DNA of 64,000 nucleotides from Paenibacillus dakarensis (GCF_001373415.1 NZ_CDSE01000042.1:1-64000), one strand, 5' to 3'. Counted from the first letter of the stretch, positions 18,287-26,272 are shown. A program made the numbers and translations. The notes: generated from the sequence alone by a model not told the origin.

Positions 18287-18634
18287 TTAAGGCTGGTCTT
18301 TTTTCGCAATAACAAGAACCTTACCTAAATCGAGCTGCTTCTCATAAAAAGCCGCTTCCGCCTCCGTAAAGCCAAGGGAAACGATTTTTGCACGTAATTC
18401 ATCACCGCGTGAACGGAACAAATTCGCAATCGAATCAAATATACCTTCTTCCTTAATACCAATTTCTTTGGCTTCTGCTGCTTGAGCAATCCGTTCTGTT
18501 TTGTCAGAATCATGTGCGAGTACGTAAATATGATCCGGCATATATCCCGAATTGGCTAAATTTTGGATTTCCTGAACAGCCAATGTCCCATTTTCAACAA
18601 TCTTAGCGTAGGCTTGTTTATTAGTAGACTCCAT
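18287..18634 (-). CDS. General stress protein (GSP17M/YflT family)
   Basis: A 115-residue protein of the YflT/general-stress-protein-17M family: a short alpha/beta domain beginning with a KIVENGTLAVQEIQNL helix, a YVLAHDSDKTERIAQ strand and helix, and a C-terminal YEKQLDLGKVLVIAKK strand. The family is sigma-B dependent in Bacillus subtilis; its biochemical role is unknown. It lies last in a minus-strand unit with the 174-residue secreted protein and the DUF948 gene, which begins with a sigma-B-like promoter. AGGAGG precedes the start. Confidence 0.87.
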   Translation of the reverse strand: MESTNKQAYAKIVENGTLAVQEIQNLANSGYMPDHIYVLAHDSDKTERIAQAAEAKEIGIKEEGIFDSIANLFRSRGDELRAKIVSLGFTEAEAAFYEKQLDLGKVLVIAKKDQP

Positions 18635-18709
18635 ATTAAAAACCTCCTGTAGACTTACTAAATTTTAGCCCTTAGTTATTTAAACTTAATTTTACCAATT
18701 GAAACAGGG

Positions 18710-19234
18710 CTACTCACTAAAGTCGTAAAATAAATCCACACCTGTTATTTGTCCGCCGTGATCTTTAAAAACCTTGATTGCATGGTGATTCTGAACATAT
18801 ACATCTCCGTCTTCAGCCACAAAATACGGCTCCCCTAAAGACGCTGAAATATGACCGTTTGTCAGTAAGATGGACTGATCATTCACCTGAATGGATTCAG
18901 CAGAAGGTTTCACATGAACATATTCGGTTACCCCGTTATTAAGGCCGACAATCATATCCTCATACTGATAGTCTGTTGTGCCTAATATCTGATCATGTGT
19001 TACTTCAAGCGGCTCACCGAGCTTCCGAATAACCTCTTCCTTGTCATCCGTTAGAGCAATTCCATTCAGAGTCTCATAACCAACAATCTGTTCTTCCTGC
19101 TGCACAGGTGCATACAAGGACGTTGTGGCATAGACTACAGGTGCAGTCATTCCAGCGGAAACAGGCGCGATCCCTTCTCCGCCAATATAGGGCGAAAGCA
19201 TACCCACCAACAGCAGCACGACATTCATCATCAC
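18710..19234 (-). CDS. Hypothetical secreted protein
   Basis: A 174-residue protein with an N-terminal hydrophobic stretch that looks like a signal peptide. The mature part contains two related motifs (KLGEPLEVTHDQIL and SLGEPYFVAEDGDVY), each with predicted beta strands, which suggests an internal repeat of an SmpA/BamE-like LGxP fold; this is inference. No catalytic motif is seen. Start is GTG at 19234 or ATG at 19231, both behind AGGAAGGG. It lies 62 bases after DUF948 and 75 bases before the general stress gene, so it is probably co-expressed with both. Confidence 0.6.
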   Translation of the reverse strand: MMMNVVLLLVGMLSPYIGGEGIAPVSAGMTAPVVYATTSLYAPVQQEEQIVGYETLNGIALTDDKEEVIRKLGEPLEVTHDQILGTTDYQYEDMIVGLNNGVTEYVHVKPSAESIQVNDQSILLTNGHISASLGEPYFVAEDGDVYVQNHHAIKVFKDHGGQITGVDLFYDFSE

Positions 19235-19295
19235 ATTTCACCCTTCCTTTTTCTTACTGACAACCGGCTCATTTAACTGGAATACCTATTCTGTT

Positions 19296-19859
19296 TTAGC
19301 GGGCTTTCTGCCGACGAAACTTACTCCACAAACCAGCTGCCATATCAACATAACCCAACCATTTTCCTACTTTTGATTCCTTAGAGTCATTGTTATATAC
19401 CGCATCATAAGATTGGAATGTACGGTCTTGAGCTGTCACAGCCACCGGAGCTGATGCAGATGCAGATGTAGATGTAGATACAGATGCTCGCGCTGGAGTT
19501 TGCAGCTCTTTATTCATTTTGCTTTCTGCTTTAGATTGTTTAAATCTGCTGACGAAACCGGAGGATACTTGCTTCACTGCATAAGTAATTTCACTCAGTG
19601 ACTCTCCCAAGTTCTTAACCGTATCCATAACCGGATCGATCTGTTTCATTTTGTGCTGAACATCAACAGTTATATCATTGGTGTGACGAATCGTTTGCTT
19701 CAGTTCATAACTTAATTCATCAATCGTCTTTTGTACTTCTTGAAGTGTCTGTGTCACCTTATCCAAGGAACCTGTTGCTGCTTTTAATGTCTTTATAAGA
19801 AAGAAGACAAGCACTGCAAAAGCAATGGCAATTACCGCCACACTGATCTGTGTTAACAT
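19296..19859 (-). CDS. DUF948 domain-containing protein (YtxG-like)
   Basis: A 187-residue protein with one N-terminal membrane helix (about 5-25), then a long coiled coil with the heptad-like LDKVTQTLQEVQKTIDEL pattern typical of DUF948/YtxG. A low-complexity serine/alanine/threonine stretch lies near residues 125-140 and a basic C-terminus follows. YtxG is a sigma-B-dependent general stress protein in Bacillus subtilis. A strong sigma-B-like promoter lies 46 bases upstream of the start. It begins the unit that continues with the secreted and GSP17M-type genes. Confidence 0.85.
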   Translation of the reverse strand: MLTQISVAVIAIAFAVLVFFLIKTLKAATGSLDKVTQTLQEVQKTIDELSYELKQTIRHTNDITVDVQHKMKQIDPVMDTVKNLGESLSEITYAVKQVSSGFVSRFKQSKAESKMNKELQTPARASVSTSTSASASAPVAVTAQDRTFQSYDAVYNNDSKESKVGKWLGYVDMAAGLWSKFRRQKAR

Positions 19860-19904
19860 ACATCAAAACCTCACTTTCAGAATGTTTATCGTGTTATTGC
19901 ATAG

Positions 19905-19930
19905 TTACCCTCTCTCTTTCGGCACGAAAC
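19905..19930 (-). promoter_or_regulatory. Candidate sigma-B promoter of the DUF948 unit
   Basis: On the minus strand GTTTCG (19925-19930) and GGGTAA (19905-19910) are 14 bases apart. The pair closely resembles the rsbV promoter (GTTTCA, 14 bases, GGGTTA) in this window. Confidence 0.7.
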
Positions 19931-19969
19931 AAAGCTCCCGGAGACGGAATGACGCAGCGAACCTTGCCT

Positions 19970-19994
19970 GTTTCAAGAAAAATCGTCCGGGTTA
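19970..19994 (+). promoter_or_regulatory. Candidate sigma-B promoter of the DUF1328 gene
   Basis: GTTTCA (19970-19975) and GGGTTA (19989-19994) are 13 bases apart on the plus strand. The same hexamers occur before rsbV. It is divergent from the DUF948 promoter, with about 40 bases between the two -35 boxes. Confidence 0.68.
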
Positions 19995-20069
19995 AAGAGA
20001 ACTACGAGACGGCTTGGGACCTTATCCCAGCTTGAATCTAAACTATGAATAGAAAGCAGGGTGATGATG

Positions 20070-20234
20070 ATGTTAAGATGGTCAGTCATACTACTTGTAA
20101 TTGCACTTATCGCAGGAATCTTCGGTTTCTTCGGAATTGTACAGGCAGCAGCAGGTATCGCAAAAGTACTATTCTTCATCTTCTTGGTTCTCTTTGTTAT
20201 ATCTCTCTTTACCGGACGAAGACGATCCATGTAA
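20070..20234 (+). CDS. DUF1328 family small membrane protein
   Basis: A 54-residue protein, [20 protein letters not shown] at its N-terminus, with two hydrophobic helices and an RRRSM tail. This is the exact layout of DUF1328 (YtjA-like) proteins, which are small stress-associated membrane proteins of unknown function. Three consecutive in-frame ATGs occur at 20064, 20067 and 20070. The last gives the family N-terminus and a 9-base spacing from AGCAGG. It is driven by its own sigma-B-like promoter and ends in a strong terminator. Confidence 0.82.
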   Translation: MLRWSVILLVIALIAGIFGFFGIVQAAAGIAKVLFFIFLVLFVISLFTGRRRSM

Positions 20235-20294
20235 CAGCTTTGCTTCTTAAGTGATGCATACACATATAAAAAGAGATATTAAAAAGGTTATAAT

Positions 20295-20350
20295 AACAAA
20301 CGGGGCTATCCAAAAGTCTATTGACTAAGGACAGCCCCGTTTGTTTTTTC
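20295..20350. terminator. Bidirectional terminator between DUF1328 and the 191-residue protein
   Basis: A 13-bp stem (AACAAACGGGGCT/AGCCCCGTTTGTT) around a 25-base loop that itself pairs ATCC-like bases, followed by a T run on the plus side. Confidence 0.88.
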
Positions 20351-20358
20351 AATATTAA

Positions 20359-20934
20359 TTACCACAATGAAGGAATGGAAAGCCAGTCAATTTTAAAGGT
20401 AAGCTTCATCCCTTCATTCAGAAAATCAACTTTTTTAACGGTAACGATATCAGGCAGATACTCTCTTAAAGAAACTTCAATCGGATCGAGTTTAAATACA
20501 GGCAAAGGTATATTCAAATCCCGGATCTTGGTTGCCTTGTGTTCCAAGAACAAATAGCTTCCATTGGCTGTCATGTGAAATTGCAGTGTGGCACCAAAAG
20601 GAATCACTCCCCATTTACCGTTCACATCAGCAGTCATCGTCTGTCCATCCAAATGAAAATCCGCACCCGTAATATCAACACCAACATTATGCTCTCTCAT
20701 ATATTTGATAAGATTTTTTTTACTCATCTGCCCCACTTCGTCTTTGGTTAATACGATTTGCGGCTGCCGTGTATCTATCATGGTTAGGATCTTATCCTTT
20801 ATATCAATGGAGCGGTACTGCAAATTCAAGCTTTTTGACGGGGAGATGTACCAAATCCCTGCTCCGGCGAGGACCAATATGAATATTAAAAGTCCCAGCA
20901 GGACTCTCCCGCCCTTCTTCTTCCGGCGACCCAT
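20359..20934 (-). CDS. Hypothetical membrane-anchored protein
   Basis: A 191-residue protein with a basic N-terminus (MGRRKKKGGR), one membrane helix at about 11-30, and an extracytoplasmic beta-rich domain of about 155 residues (alternating hydrophobic strands, ITGADFHLDGQTMTADVNGK). The single N-terminal anchor and the late paired strands recall YpmS/DUF2140-type proteins, but the match is weak. The real function is unknown. It is a single gene, with AGGAGG before the ATG. Confidence 0.6.
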   Translation of the reverse strand: MGRRKKKGGRVLLGLLIFILVLAGAGIWYISPSKSLNLQYRSIDIKDKILTMIDTRQPQIVLTKDEVGQMSKKNLIKYMREHNVGVDITGADFHLDGQTMTADVNGKWGVIPFGATLQFHMTANGSYLFLEHKATKIRDLNIPLPVFKLDPIEVSLREYLPDIVTVKKVDFLNEGMKLTFKIDWLSIPSLW

Positions 20935-21092
20935 TTGGCTTCCCTCCTAAGGATAAAAGTATGGCTGCATTTCTTCTGAAATACTGACCCAAAGTATAGC
21001 CGATTCGGCTGACCTTGTCACGGATCTGTATCAATCACCATGTTAGCTGAAGTCTGCTTGATTTTCTTTTTTTAAAATATACCTGCCAAATT

Positions 21093-21118
21093 GGTTCATT
21101 TTACCTTTGTGGTGGTTA
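21093..21118 (+). promoter_or_regulatory. Weak sigma-B-like promoter candidate
   Basis: GGTTCA (21093-21098) and TGGTTA (21113-21118) are 14 bases apart, each one base away from the hexamers seen before rsbV. They lie 50 bases before the ATG of the secreted small protein. Support is weaker than for the other three. Confidence 0.35.
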
Positions 21119-21168
21119 TATCGATAATGTCGCTACATATTTTATCCAATTCAAGGAGGAGATCAACC

Positions 21169-21558
21169 ATGAAAAAAACGATAAGTATTGCCACAATGCT
21201 CGGTCTTGCACTAACAATGACAGCGGTAGCAAGCGCAGACCCAAATGAAACTACGAACACAGTACCAGCTACTACTGGCACTCCAGTAGTTGAAGCCGTA
21301 TCAACACAGACTTCGACACCAGCTACGGATGAACCTGTTATCAAAGCCGAAGACGTTGTTATTATCCCTACCAAGGTCATCCAATTGACAAGTAAGACGT
21401 ATTTCTACGATATGCCGAACGGTAAAATTATCGGATCTCTCGCTCCTCAGAAGGTTGACACGACAACAACCAGTGCTCTGCAGGAAGTGAACGGAGAATG
21501 GGTTGAAATTTATACTTGGCTCGGTAAGGCATGGATCTATGTAGGCAACAGCATTTAA
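21169..21558 (+). CDS. Small secreted protein with SH3-like C-terminus
   Basis: A 129-residue protein. Residues 1-23 are a clear Sec signal peptide with an AXA-type cleavage site (AVASAD). Residues 24-65 are threonine/proline/valine-rich and probably unstructured. The C-terminal 65 residues (YFYDMPNGKIIGSLAPQKV, then NGEWVEIYTWLGKAWIYV) look like a bacterial SH3-like domain, which often binds the cell wall; this is inference. The ATG at 21169 follows AAGGAGGAG; the open frame upstream of it has no support. Monocistronic. Confidence 0.68.
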   Translation: MKKTISIATMLGLALTMTAVASADPNETTNTVPATTGTPVVEAVSTQTSTPATDEPVIKAEDVVIIPTKVIQLTSKTYFYDMPNGKIIGSLAPQKVDTTTTSALQEVNGEWVEIYTWLGKAWIYVGNSI

Positions 21559-21589
21559 GCGATCATTTTTCATATGACTGCAATAAAAA

Positions 21590-21624
21590 AGGACCGCAAT
21601 ACTTTCTTGCAGTCCTTTTTGTTG
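21590..21624. terminator. Terminator after the secreted SH3-like gene
   Basis: An 11-bp stem with one mismatch (AAAGGAC-GCAA/TTGC-GTCCTTT) and a 7-base loop, followed by TTTTT on the plus side. The converging CDF gene ends immediately beyond it. Confidence 0.85.
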
Positions 21625-21626
21625 CT

Positions 21627-22508
21627 TCATTCGCCGCATTCCATTCCCCTCGGCTCTACATGTACATGAACATTTATGATGTTATGATACTTCATCATTC
21701 GCTCTTCAATCGTATCACTAATCTGGTGCCCTTCAATAAGACTCAATTGTGGGTCCACCTCTACAACGACATCAACCAGTACATGATTGCCATGGATTCT
21801 AGCCTTTAAATCCTTAATTCCTTCTACACCCGGGGTCTTTGCAATCGTCTGTCTCAGATCCAGCAGCCGCTCCTCATCAAATCCATCTGTCAGACTATGC
21901 GTCGAATCCCGAAAGATCTCCCAAGCTGTCTTGCATATCAGAATGCCAACAGCCAGTGCAGCTACGGTATCGAGCCAAGGCAGGCCAAATTGGGCACCAA
22001 CAATTCCGATCACAGCTCCTACACTTACCATGGCGTCTGATAAATTATCTTTTGCAGCTGCCATCAGCGCACGATTATTAATCTGTTTGGCCAGTCTGAC
22101 ATTGTATCTGTATACTCCGTACATCGCAATCGCACATAGTCCCGCTACGCCCGCCGCCCAAAGATCAGGTGTATTCTTGCTCCCTTCAAAAAAGGAACCC
22201 ACCGCTTCCATCAACACTTGAAGTCCGACGACTGCCATAATAAATGAAGCGATTAAAGCAGCAACCGTTTCTGCCCTGAAGTGTCCGTAAGCATGATCAG
22301 AATCTGGCGGTTTCCGAGATATCTTTAATCCAATAAGTACAGCTACAGAAGCAACGATGTCCGTCAGATTGTTAAAACCATCCGCGGTCAGTGCACTGGA
22401 AGCAAATATGTAACCACAGATTAATTTGAATGCCGACAGGATCAGATAAGCAAAAATGCTAATCCATGCCCCACGTTCTCCCTTTTTGATGTCTTCATAT
22501 GCGTTCAC
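21627..22508 (-). CDS. Cation diffusion facilitator (CDF) family metal exporter
   Basis: A 293-residue CDF transporter with about six membrane helices and a C-terminal cytoplasmic metallochaperone-like domain. The metal site motifs are visible as TADGFNNLTD (helix II) and AKDNLSDAMVS (helix V). The pattern DxxxN/D in both helices, rather than HxxxD, suggests Mn or Fe instead of Zn as the main ion; this is inference. Likely exports divalent metal in exchange for protons. The start codon is GTG with an AGGAGAG site. Confidence 0.87.
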   Translation of the reverse strand: MNAYEDIKKGERGAWISIFAYLILSAFKLICGYIFASSALTADGFNNLTDIVASVAVLIGLKISRKPPDSDHAYGHFRAETVAALIASFIMAVVGLQVLMEAVGSFFEGSKNTPDLWAAGVAGLCAIAMYGVYRYNVRLAKQINNRALMAAAKDNLSDAMVSVGAVIGIVGAQFGLPWLDTVAALAVGILICKTAWEIFRDSTHSLTDGFDEERLLDLRQTIAKTPGVEGIKDLKARIHGNHVLVDVVVEVDPQLSLIEGHQISDTIEERMMKYHNIINVHVHVEPRGMECGE

Positions 22509-22590
22509 CGGGGAATGTCTCTCCTTTACTGCTTCTCCTCTGTCAAGGGGACTTTTTTCAAAACTTCTTTATTATCCTAGCAAAACCATG

Positions 22591-22684
22591 CGTTGTGGGT
22601 CTAGAGAAACGTTGTGAGTCTAAAGAAACCTTGTGAGTTTGGCGAAAAAAAGTTGCATTAGGCAAAAAGCTGGCATCAGGCAAA
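22591..22684. repeat. Degenerate 17-19-bp tandem repeats upstream of a small basic gene
   Basis: Three adjacent 19-base units start with CGTTGTGGGTC, CGTTGTGAGTC and CCTTGTGAGTT and each end in a purine run with GAAA. Two further units of 17-18 bases (AAGTTGCATTAGGCAAA and a close copy) follow directly. The array lies in the region between the CDF gene and the small basic protein gene. Confidence 0.6.
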
Positions 22685-22767
22685 TATATTTATTATTGTT
22701 ACCCTTGCCGTGCGTTTTAAAAACGAATAAAATGAGGACAACCCATAATCCGAGGAGGAAACCTGTC

Positions 22768-22953
22768 ATGTCGGAAAACAATGATTCACGCAAGGTGAAT
22801 CTCGCCGATGCGATCCGTCAAAAGCTGGAGCAGAAGAAGCAGCAAAACTCTTCAACGAATCCGGGATCTTTTCAGCCTAACGCCACAAAAAAAATGAAAA
22901 GCCAAAACAACAAGAAGCCGAACAACCAACGCCGGCGTACTGGCGGATCGTAA
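22768..22953 (+). CDS. Small basic hypothetical protein
   Basis: A 61-residue protein, MSENNDSRKVNLADAIRQKL at its N-terminus and then lysine/glutamine/asparagine-rich to an NNQRRRTGGS tail. It is highly charged with no hydrophobic core beyond one short helix, so it is probably disordered. No family was recognised. GAGGAGG at ideal spacing supports the ATG at 22768. A TTGCCG/TAAAAT pair 17 bases apart, at about 22705-22733, is a fair sigma-A promoter, and a strong terminator follows. Confidence 0.65.
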   Translation: MSENNDSRKVNLADAIRQKLEQKKQQNSSTNPGSFQPNATKKMKSQNNKKPNNQRRRTGGS

Positions 22954-22974
22954 ACAAACGCCATTCAAAACGAA

Positions 22975-23009
22975 AAAAAGCTGCTCTTTCACGAAAAGAG
23001 CAGCTTTTT
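22975..23009. terminator. Bidirectional terminator between the small basic gene and the ABC-F gene
   Basis: A perfect 15-bp stem (AAAAAGCTGCTCTTT/AAAGAGCAGCTTTTT) with a 5-base loop, T-flanked in both directions. Confidence 0.92.
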
Positions 23010-23026
23010 CATATGCAAAGTTTATA

Positions 23027-24652
23027 TTATACCTCTACCGGATACATGCTTTCGCGGAGACCCTTGATCTCTTCGCTCTCCAGATATTCGTCATAACTCA
23101 TCTGACGATCAATTATGCCATTAGGTGTAATCTCGATAATCCGGTTTGCAATCGTCTGAATGAACTGATGGTCATGCGATGTAAACAGGATGGTTCCATC
23201 GAAATCGATCAACCCGTTATTCAGCGCGGTGATGGACTCGAGGTCCAGGTGGTTCGTAGGCTCATCAAAGATAAGCACGTTCGCGCCATTCAGCATCATT
23301 TTAGCCAGCATGCAGCGTACCTTCTCACCACCGGACAAGACACTCGCTTTCTTGAGTGCTTCTTCACCGGAGAAGAGCATGCGTCCAAGGAATCCGCGCA
23401 GGAATGTTTCATCCTGATCCTTGGAATACTGGCGAAGCCAATCAACCAGATTTAAGTCAACACCGTCGAAGTAAGCAGAGTTGTCTTTCGGGAAATAGGC
23501 TTGAGTTGTTGTAACACCCCAGCTGTATTCCCCTGCTTCCGGCTCAGTCTCTCCGGCAATCACTTGGAACAACGTAGTTTTTGGTAGACCGTTCGGTCCA
23601 ACAAACGCAATCTTGTCGCCTTTGTTTACCACAAAGCTTACGTTATCGAGAACCTTCTCGCCTTCAACTGTCTTCGTAATTCCATCCACCGTCAGAAGCT
23701 GCTTACCCGCTTCACGCTCAGGTTTAAAGTTAAGGAACGGATATTTACGGTTCGAAGGGCGAATGTCATCCAGTGTGATTTTATCGAGCTGCTTCTTACG
23801 GGAAGTCGCTTGCTTCGATTTCGAGGCATTCGCCGAGAAGCGCTGGATAAAGGCTTGAAGCTCTTTAATCTTCTCTTCTTTCTTCTTGTTCGACTCGCGC
23901 TGAAGTTCAAGCGCCAGCTTACTGGACTCGTACCAGAAGTCATAGTTACCGACATACAGCTGGATTTTGCCGAAATCGATATCCGCAATATGCGTACATA
24001 CCTTGTTCAGGAAGTGACGGTCATGGGATACCACGATTACGGTGCCTTCATAATCCATCAAGAAGTTCTCAAGCCACTGAATGGATTCCAAATCCAGGTG
24101 GTTGGTAGGCTCATCGAGCAGAAGGTTGTTCGGACGTCCGAACAAGGCTTGTGCCAAGAGCACGCGAACCTTCTCGTTACCGCTCAGCTCTGACATCTTC
24201 TTGTCATGAAGCTCGCGCGGGATACCCAGGCCAATCAAGAGTGCAGCAGCATCCGGTTCTGCGTCCCAGCCGTTCAGCTCTGCGAATTCACCTTCTAGCT
24301 CACCCGCACGCATACCGTCCTCTTCAGAGAAATCAGCTTTGGCATAAAGCTCATCCTTCTCCTTCATGATCTTATAAAGACGGGAGTGACCCATAATAAC
24401 GGTCTCTAGAACTGGATATTCGTCATACTCATAATGGTTCTGCTTGAGCACGGCCATCCGCTCGTTTGGCGTCATATGAACTTCGCCCTGGTTCGGCTCA
24501 ATCTCTCCAGACAGAATCTTCAGGAAAGTAGATTTACCTGCACCGTTCGCTCCGATCAAGCCATAACAGTTGCCGGGAGTGAACTTTATATTTACATCTT
24601 CAAATAGTGCTCGTTTGCCATAGCGGAGCGTAATCCCGCTTGTACTGATCAT
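23027..24652 (-). CDS. ABC-F family ATPase (YkpA/YbiT-like)
   Basis: A 541-residue soluble protein with two ABC ATPase domains joined by a charged linker and no membrane part, the mark of the ABC-F family that acts on ribosomes. Domain 1 has Walker A GANGAGKST near residue 35, signature LSGNEK and Walker B LLLDEPTNHLD. Domain 2 has Walker A-like GPNGLPKTT, signature LSGGEK and Walker B IFDEPTNHLD. The linker between domains is lysine/glutamate-rich. It resembles YkpA/YbiT housekeeping members more than antibiotic-resistance ones. The second Walker A has LP in place of AG, which may be a subfamily trait. Confidence 0.88.
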   Translation of the reverse strand: MISTSGITLRYGKRALFEDVNIKFTPGNCYGLIGANGAGKSTFLKILSGEIEPNQGEVHMTPNERMAVLKQNHYEYDEYPVLETVIMGHSRLYKIMKEKDELYAKADFSEEDGMRAGELEGEFAELNGWDAEPDAAALLIGLGIPRELHDKKMSELSGNEKVRVLLAQALFGRPNNLLLDEPTNHLDLESIQWLENFLMDYEGTVIVVSHDRHFLNKVCTHIADIDFGKIQLYVGNYDFWYESSKLALELQRESNKKKEEKIKELQAFIQRFSANASKSKQATSRKKQLDKITLDDIRPSNRKYPFLNFKPEREAGKQLLTVDGITKTVEGEKVLDNVSFVVNKGDKIAFVGPNGLPKTTLFQVIAGETEPEAGEYSWGVTTTQAYFPKDNSAYFDGVDLNLVDWLRQYSKDQDETFLRGFLGRMLFSGEEALKKASVLSGGEKVRCMLAKMMLNGANVLIFDEPTNHLDLESITALNNGLIDFDGTILFTSHDHQFIQTIANRIIEITPNGIIDRQMSYDEYLESEEIKGLRESMYPVEV

Positions 24653-24783
24653 TAAGCATTACCATCCTTTTTAACAATTGGTTTGTGCACATTATAGCAT
24701 AAGAACTCCTTTTAACGAAGCTTTGCTGCTTAAAAACGTCCTGATGACTCATTCGTAGCGAAAAAGTCCTGTAACAAAGAAAA

Positions 24784-24829
24784 AACCTCCTGATAGTCCT
24801 CTGTCCATTCGGACAAGTTCCAGAAGGTT
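24784..24829 (-). terminator. Terminator of the metallo-hydrolase gene
   Basis: On the minus strand AACCTTCTGGA pairs with TCAGGAGGTT around an inner TTGTCCG/CGGACAA-like element, followed by a TTTTTT run. It ends 24 bases past the gene. Confidence 0.78.
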
Positions 24830-24852
24830 TATGGTATATGATCTTGCAACAG

Positions 24853-25902
24853 TCAACCCTCGACTTTTCTTCGTTCAGGCTGCACTTTAAAAGTCTCCCC
24901 GTATTTCAGTACAAGAATTTGCTCCTCGCTAATACCGAGGCGATCGCGCTCCATTTCCATCCGTTCCAGCGCTTCCTGCGCCGTATCATCGGCAAGCCGG
25001 AATGTTCCATAATGCATCGGGATCATCGTCTCGGCTTTCACATCGAGAAATGCCTTCAATGCCTCTTCCGGATTCACATGCTGGGAAGTCATGAACCATT
25101 CAGGTTCATAAGCTCCTATGGGCATCATGGCAATATGAATATTAAACCGGTCACCGATCTCTTTAAATCCATTGAAGTACCCGCTGTCTCCGGCAAAATA
25201 CAAATTCGGCGGAAGAACACGCGACTGATCACGAATATCTGAAGTCCCATCCGGTTTATCCTTCTCCTGCAGTTCCGGCTCCAACACAAACCCTCCCCAA
25301 TGCGAGGTGTTCGTATCAAACGGCGTTCGTCTTGTCCAGTGCTGGGTAGGAACGAAGGAAATTTTAACGCCTCCAATCGTTGTTGACTCCCACCATTTCA
25401 TCTCAATCACACGCCTAAACCCTTTAGCGATCATTTTACGCTTCAAACCAATTGGGACAACAATGGTTGTGCCTTCCCGGTACAGCCTGCGTATGGATGC
25501 AATATGCATATGATCATAGTGAGAGTGTGATATAAGGATGATATCCAGCGGCGGTACCTCGCCAATTGGAATCCCCGGCTCTCCGAAGCGTTTCGAAAAA
25601 GCCATTCTCCGTGCCCACACCGGGTCCGTAACGATATTCAGACCCTCATATTGGATGAAAAAGGTCGCATGGCCGACCCAGGTTACGGAGGTCTCGTGTC
25701 TGTTTCCGTGTAAATATTCAAGATCAGGCGTCAGATTCGGAATGACGTAAGAATAATCTTTCTTCTTATTCCGCCGTTCATCACGCCACTGTTTAAATTG
25801 CTTCAAGGTCTTATCTGTACTAACATTATCAATATTGTTATAGCGGATTTTTGGCAATCTTCCTCCTCCTCCTATTACCTTATATTTACCCGATTTACAC
25901 AT
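24853..25902 (-). CDS. MBL-fold metallo-hydrolase (NAPE-PLD-like)
   Basis: About 349 residues of the lactamase_B_2 type. The zinc motif HSHYDH lies near residues 126-131, with later ligands in a YFAGDSGYF segment and MIPMHYGTF near the C-terminus. The VTWVGHATFFIQ and DPVWARRMAFSKRFGEPG segments are typical of the group related to N-acyl-phosphatidylethanolamine phospholipase D. The substrate is unknown; a phospholipid is possible. The ATG at 25902 follows GAGGG at 8-base spacing. An ATG at 25917 is an alternative that overlaps a small upstream frame (TAATG). Confidence 0.85.
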   Translation of the reverse strand: MCKSGKYKVIGGGGRLPKIRYNNIDNVSTDKTLKQFKQWRDERRNKKKDYSYVIPNLTPDLEYLHGNRHETSVTWVGHATFFIQYEGLNIVTDPVWARRMAFSKRFGEPGIPIGEVPPLDIILISHSHYDHMHIASIRRLYREGTTIVVPIGLKRKMIAKGFRRVIEMKWWESTTIGGVKISFVPTQHWTRRTPFDTNTSHWGGFVLEPELQEKDKPDGTSDIRDQSRVLPPNLYFAGDSGYFNGFKEIGDRFNIHIAMMPIGAYEPEWFMTSQHVNPEEALKAFLDVKAETMIPMHYGTFRLADDTAQEALERMEMERDRLGISEEQILVLKYGETFKVQPERRKVEG

Positions 25903-25916
25903 AATGCTTACCCTCA

Positions 25917-26042
25917 TTAAAGTAAATTTCGTTCCGTCAGGTCTCTATACTTCTCAGCATACAGCATCTGAGGAAGGATAGATACCGACACGGCCAGCAT
26001 AACTACGATGCAAATAATGTAATTAATGGGCATCATAAGCAT
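25917..26042 (-). CDS. Possible 41-residue membrane peptide (doubtful)
   Basis: An open frame begins MLMMPINYIICIVVMLAV, that is one hydrophobic helix followed by a charged tail. Its stop overlaps an ATG of the metallo-hydrolase gene (TAATG). However, no Shine-Dalgarno sequence precedes any of its ATGs. It may be a chance frame. Confidence 0.25.
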   Translation of the reverse strand: MLMMPINYIICIVVMLAVSVSILPQMLYAEKYRDLTERNLL

Positions 26043-26272
26043 GGATGATTGGCGATACATTCATTTAGATATTGATATATTTATACAATATATATGGCAA
26101 GTGTGACCGTTTATATCTATAACAGGCTGAGCCAGACTTTATCAGTTTTACAATCTCTCCCTCTTTTTATCCAGAAATATGCTGAAAAAAACACCGTAAT
26201 TGCGAGACAGCGTTTTTTCCTGTCTGGAAAAGAGGTACAATAGGTTAGAATGACAAGGAGGTTGAAAAGAGA
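26043..26272. other. Intergenic region before the CvfC-like gene
   Basis: About 230 bases, AT-rich, without a supported gene. A TACAAT box near 26237 can be the -10 for the CvfC-like gene. A short AGACAG/CTGTCT hairpin lies just upstream of it. Confidence 0.4.

Noticed and set aside
18635-18720. Sigma-B promoter directly before the GSP17M-type gene
   Set aside because: GTTTAA and GGGCTA occur but only 8 bases apart, which is too close. The gene is better explained by read-through from the DUF948 promoter.
22591-22684. Tandem repeats that might be read as a CRISPR array
   Set aside because: Units are 17-19 bases, directly adjacent with no unique spacers, and no cas genes are near.
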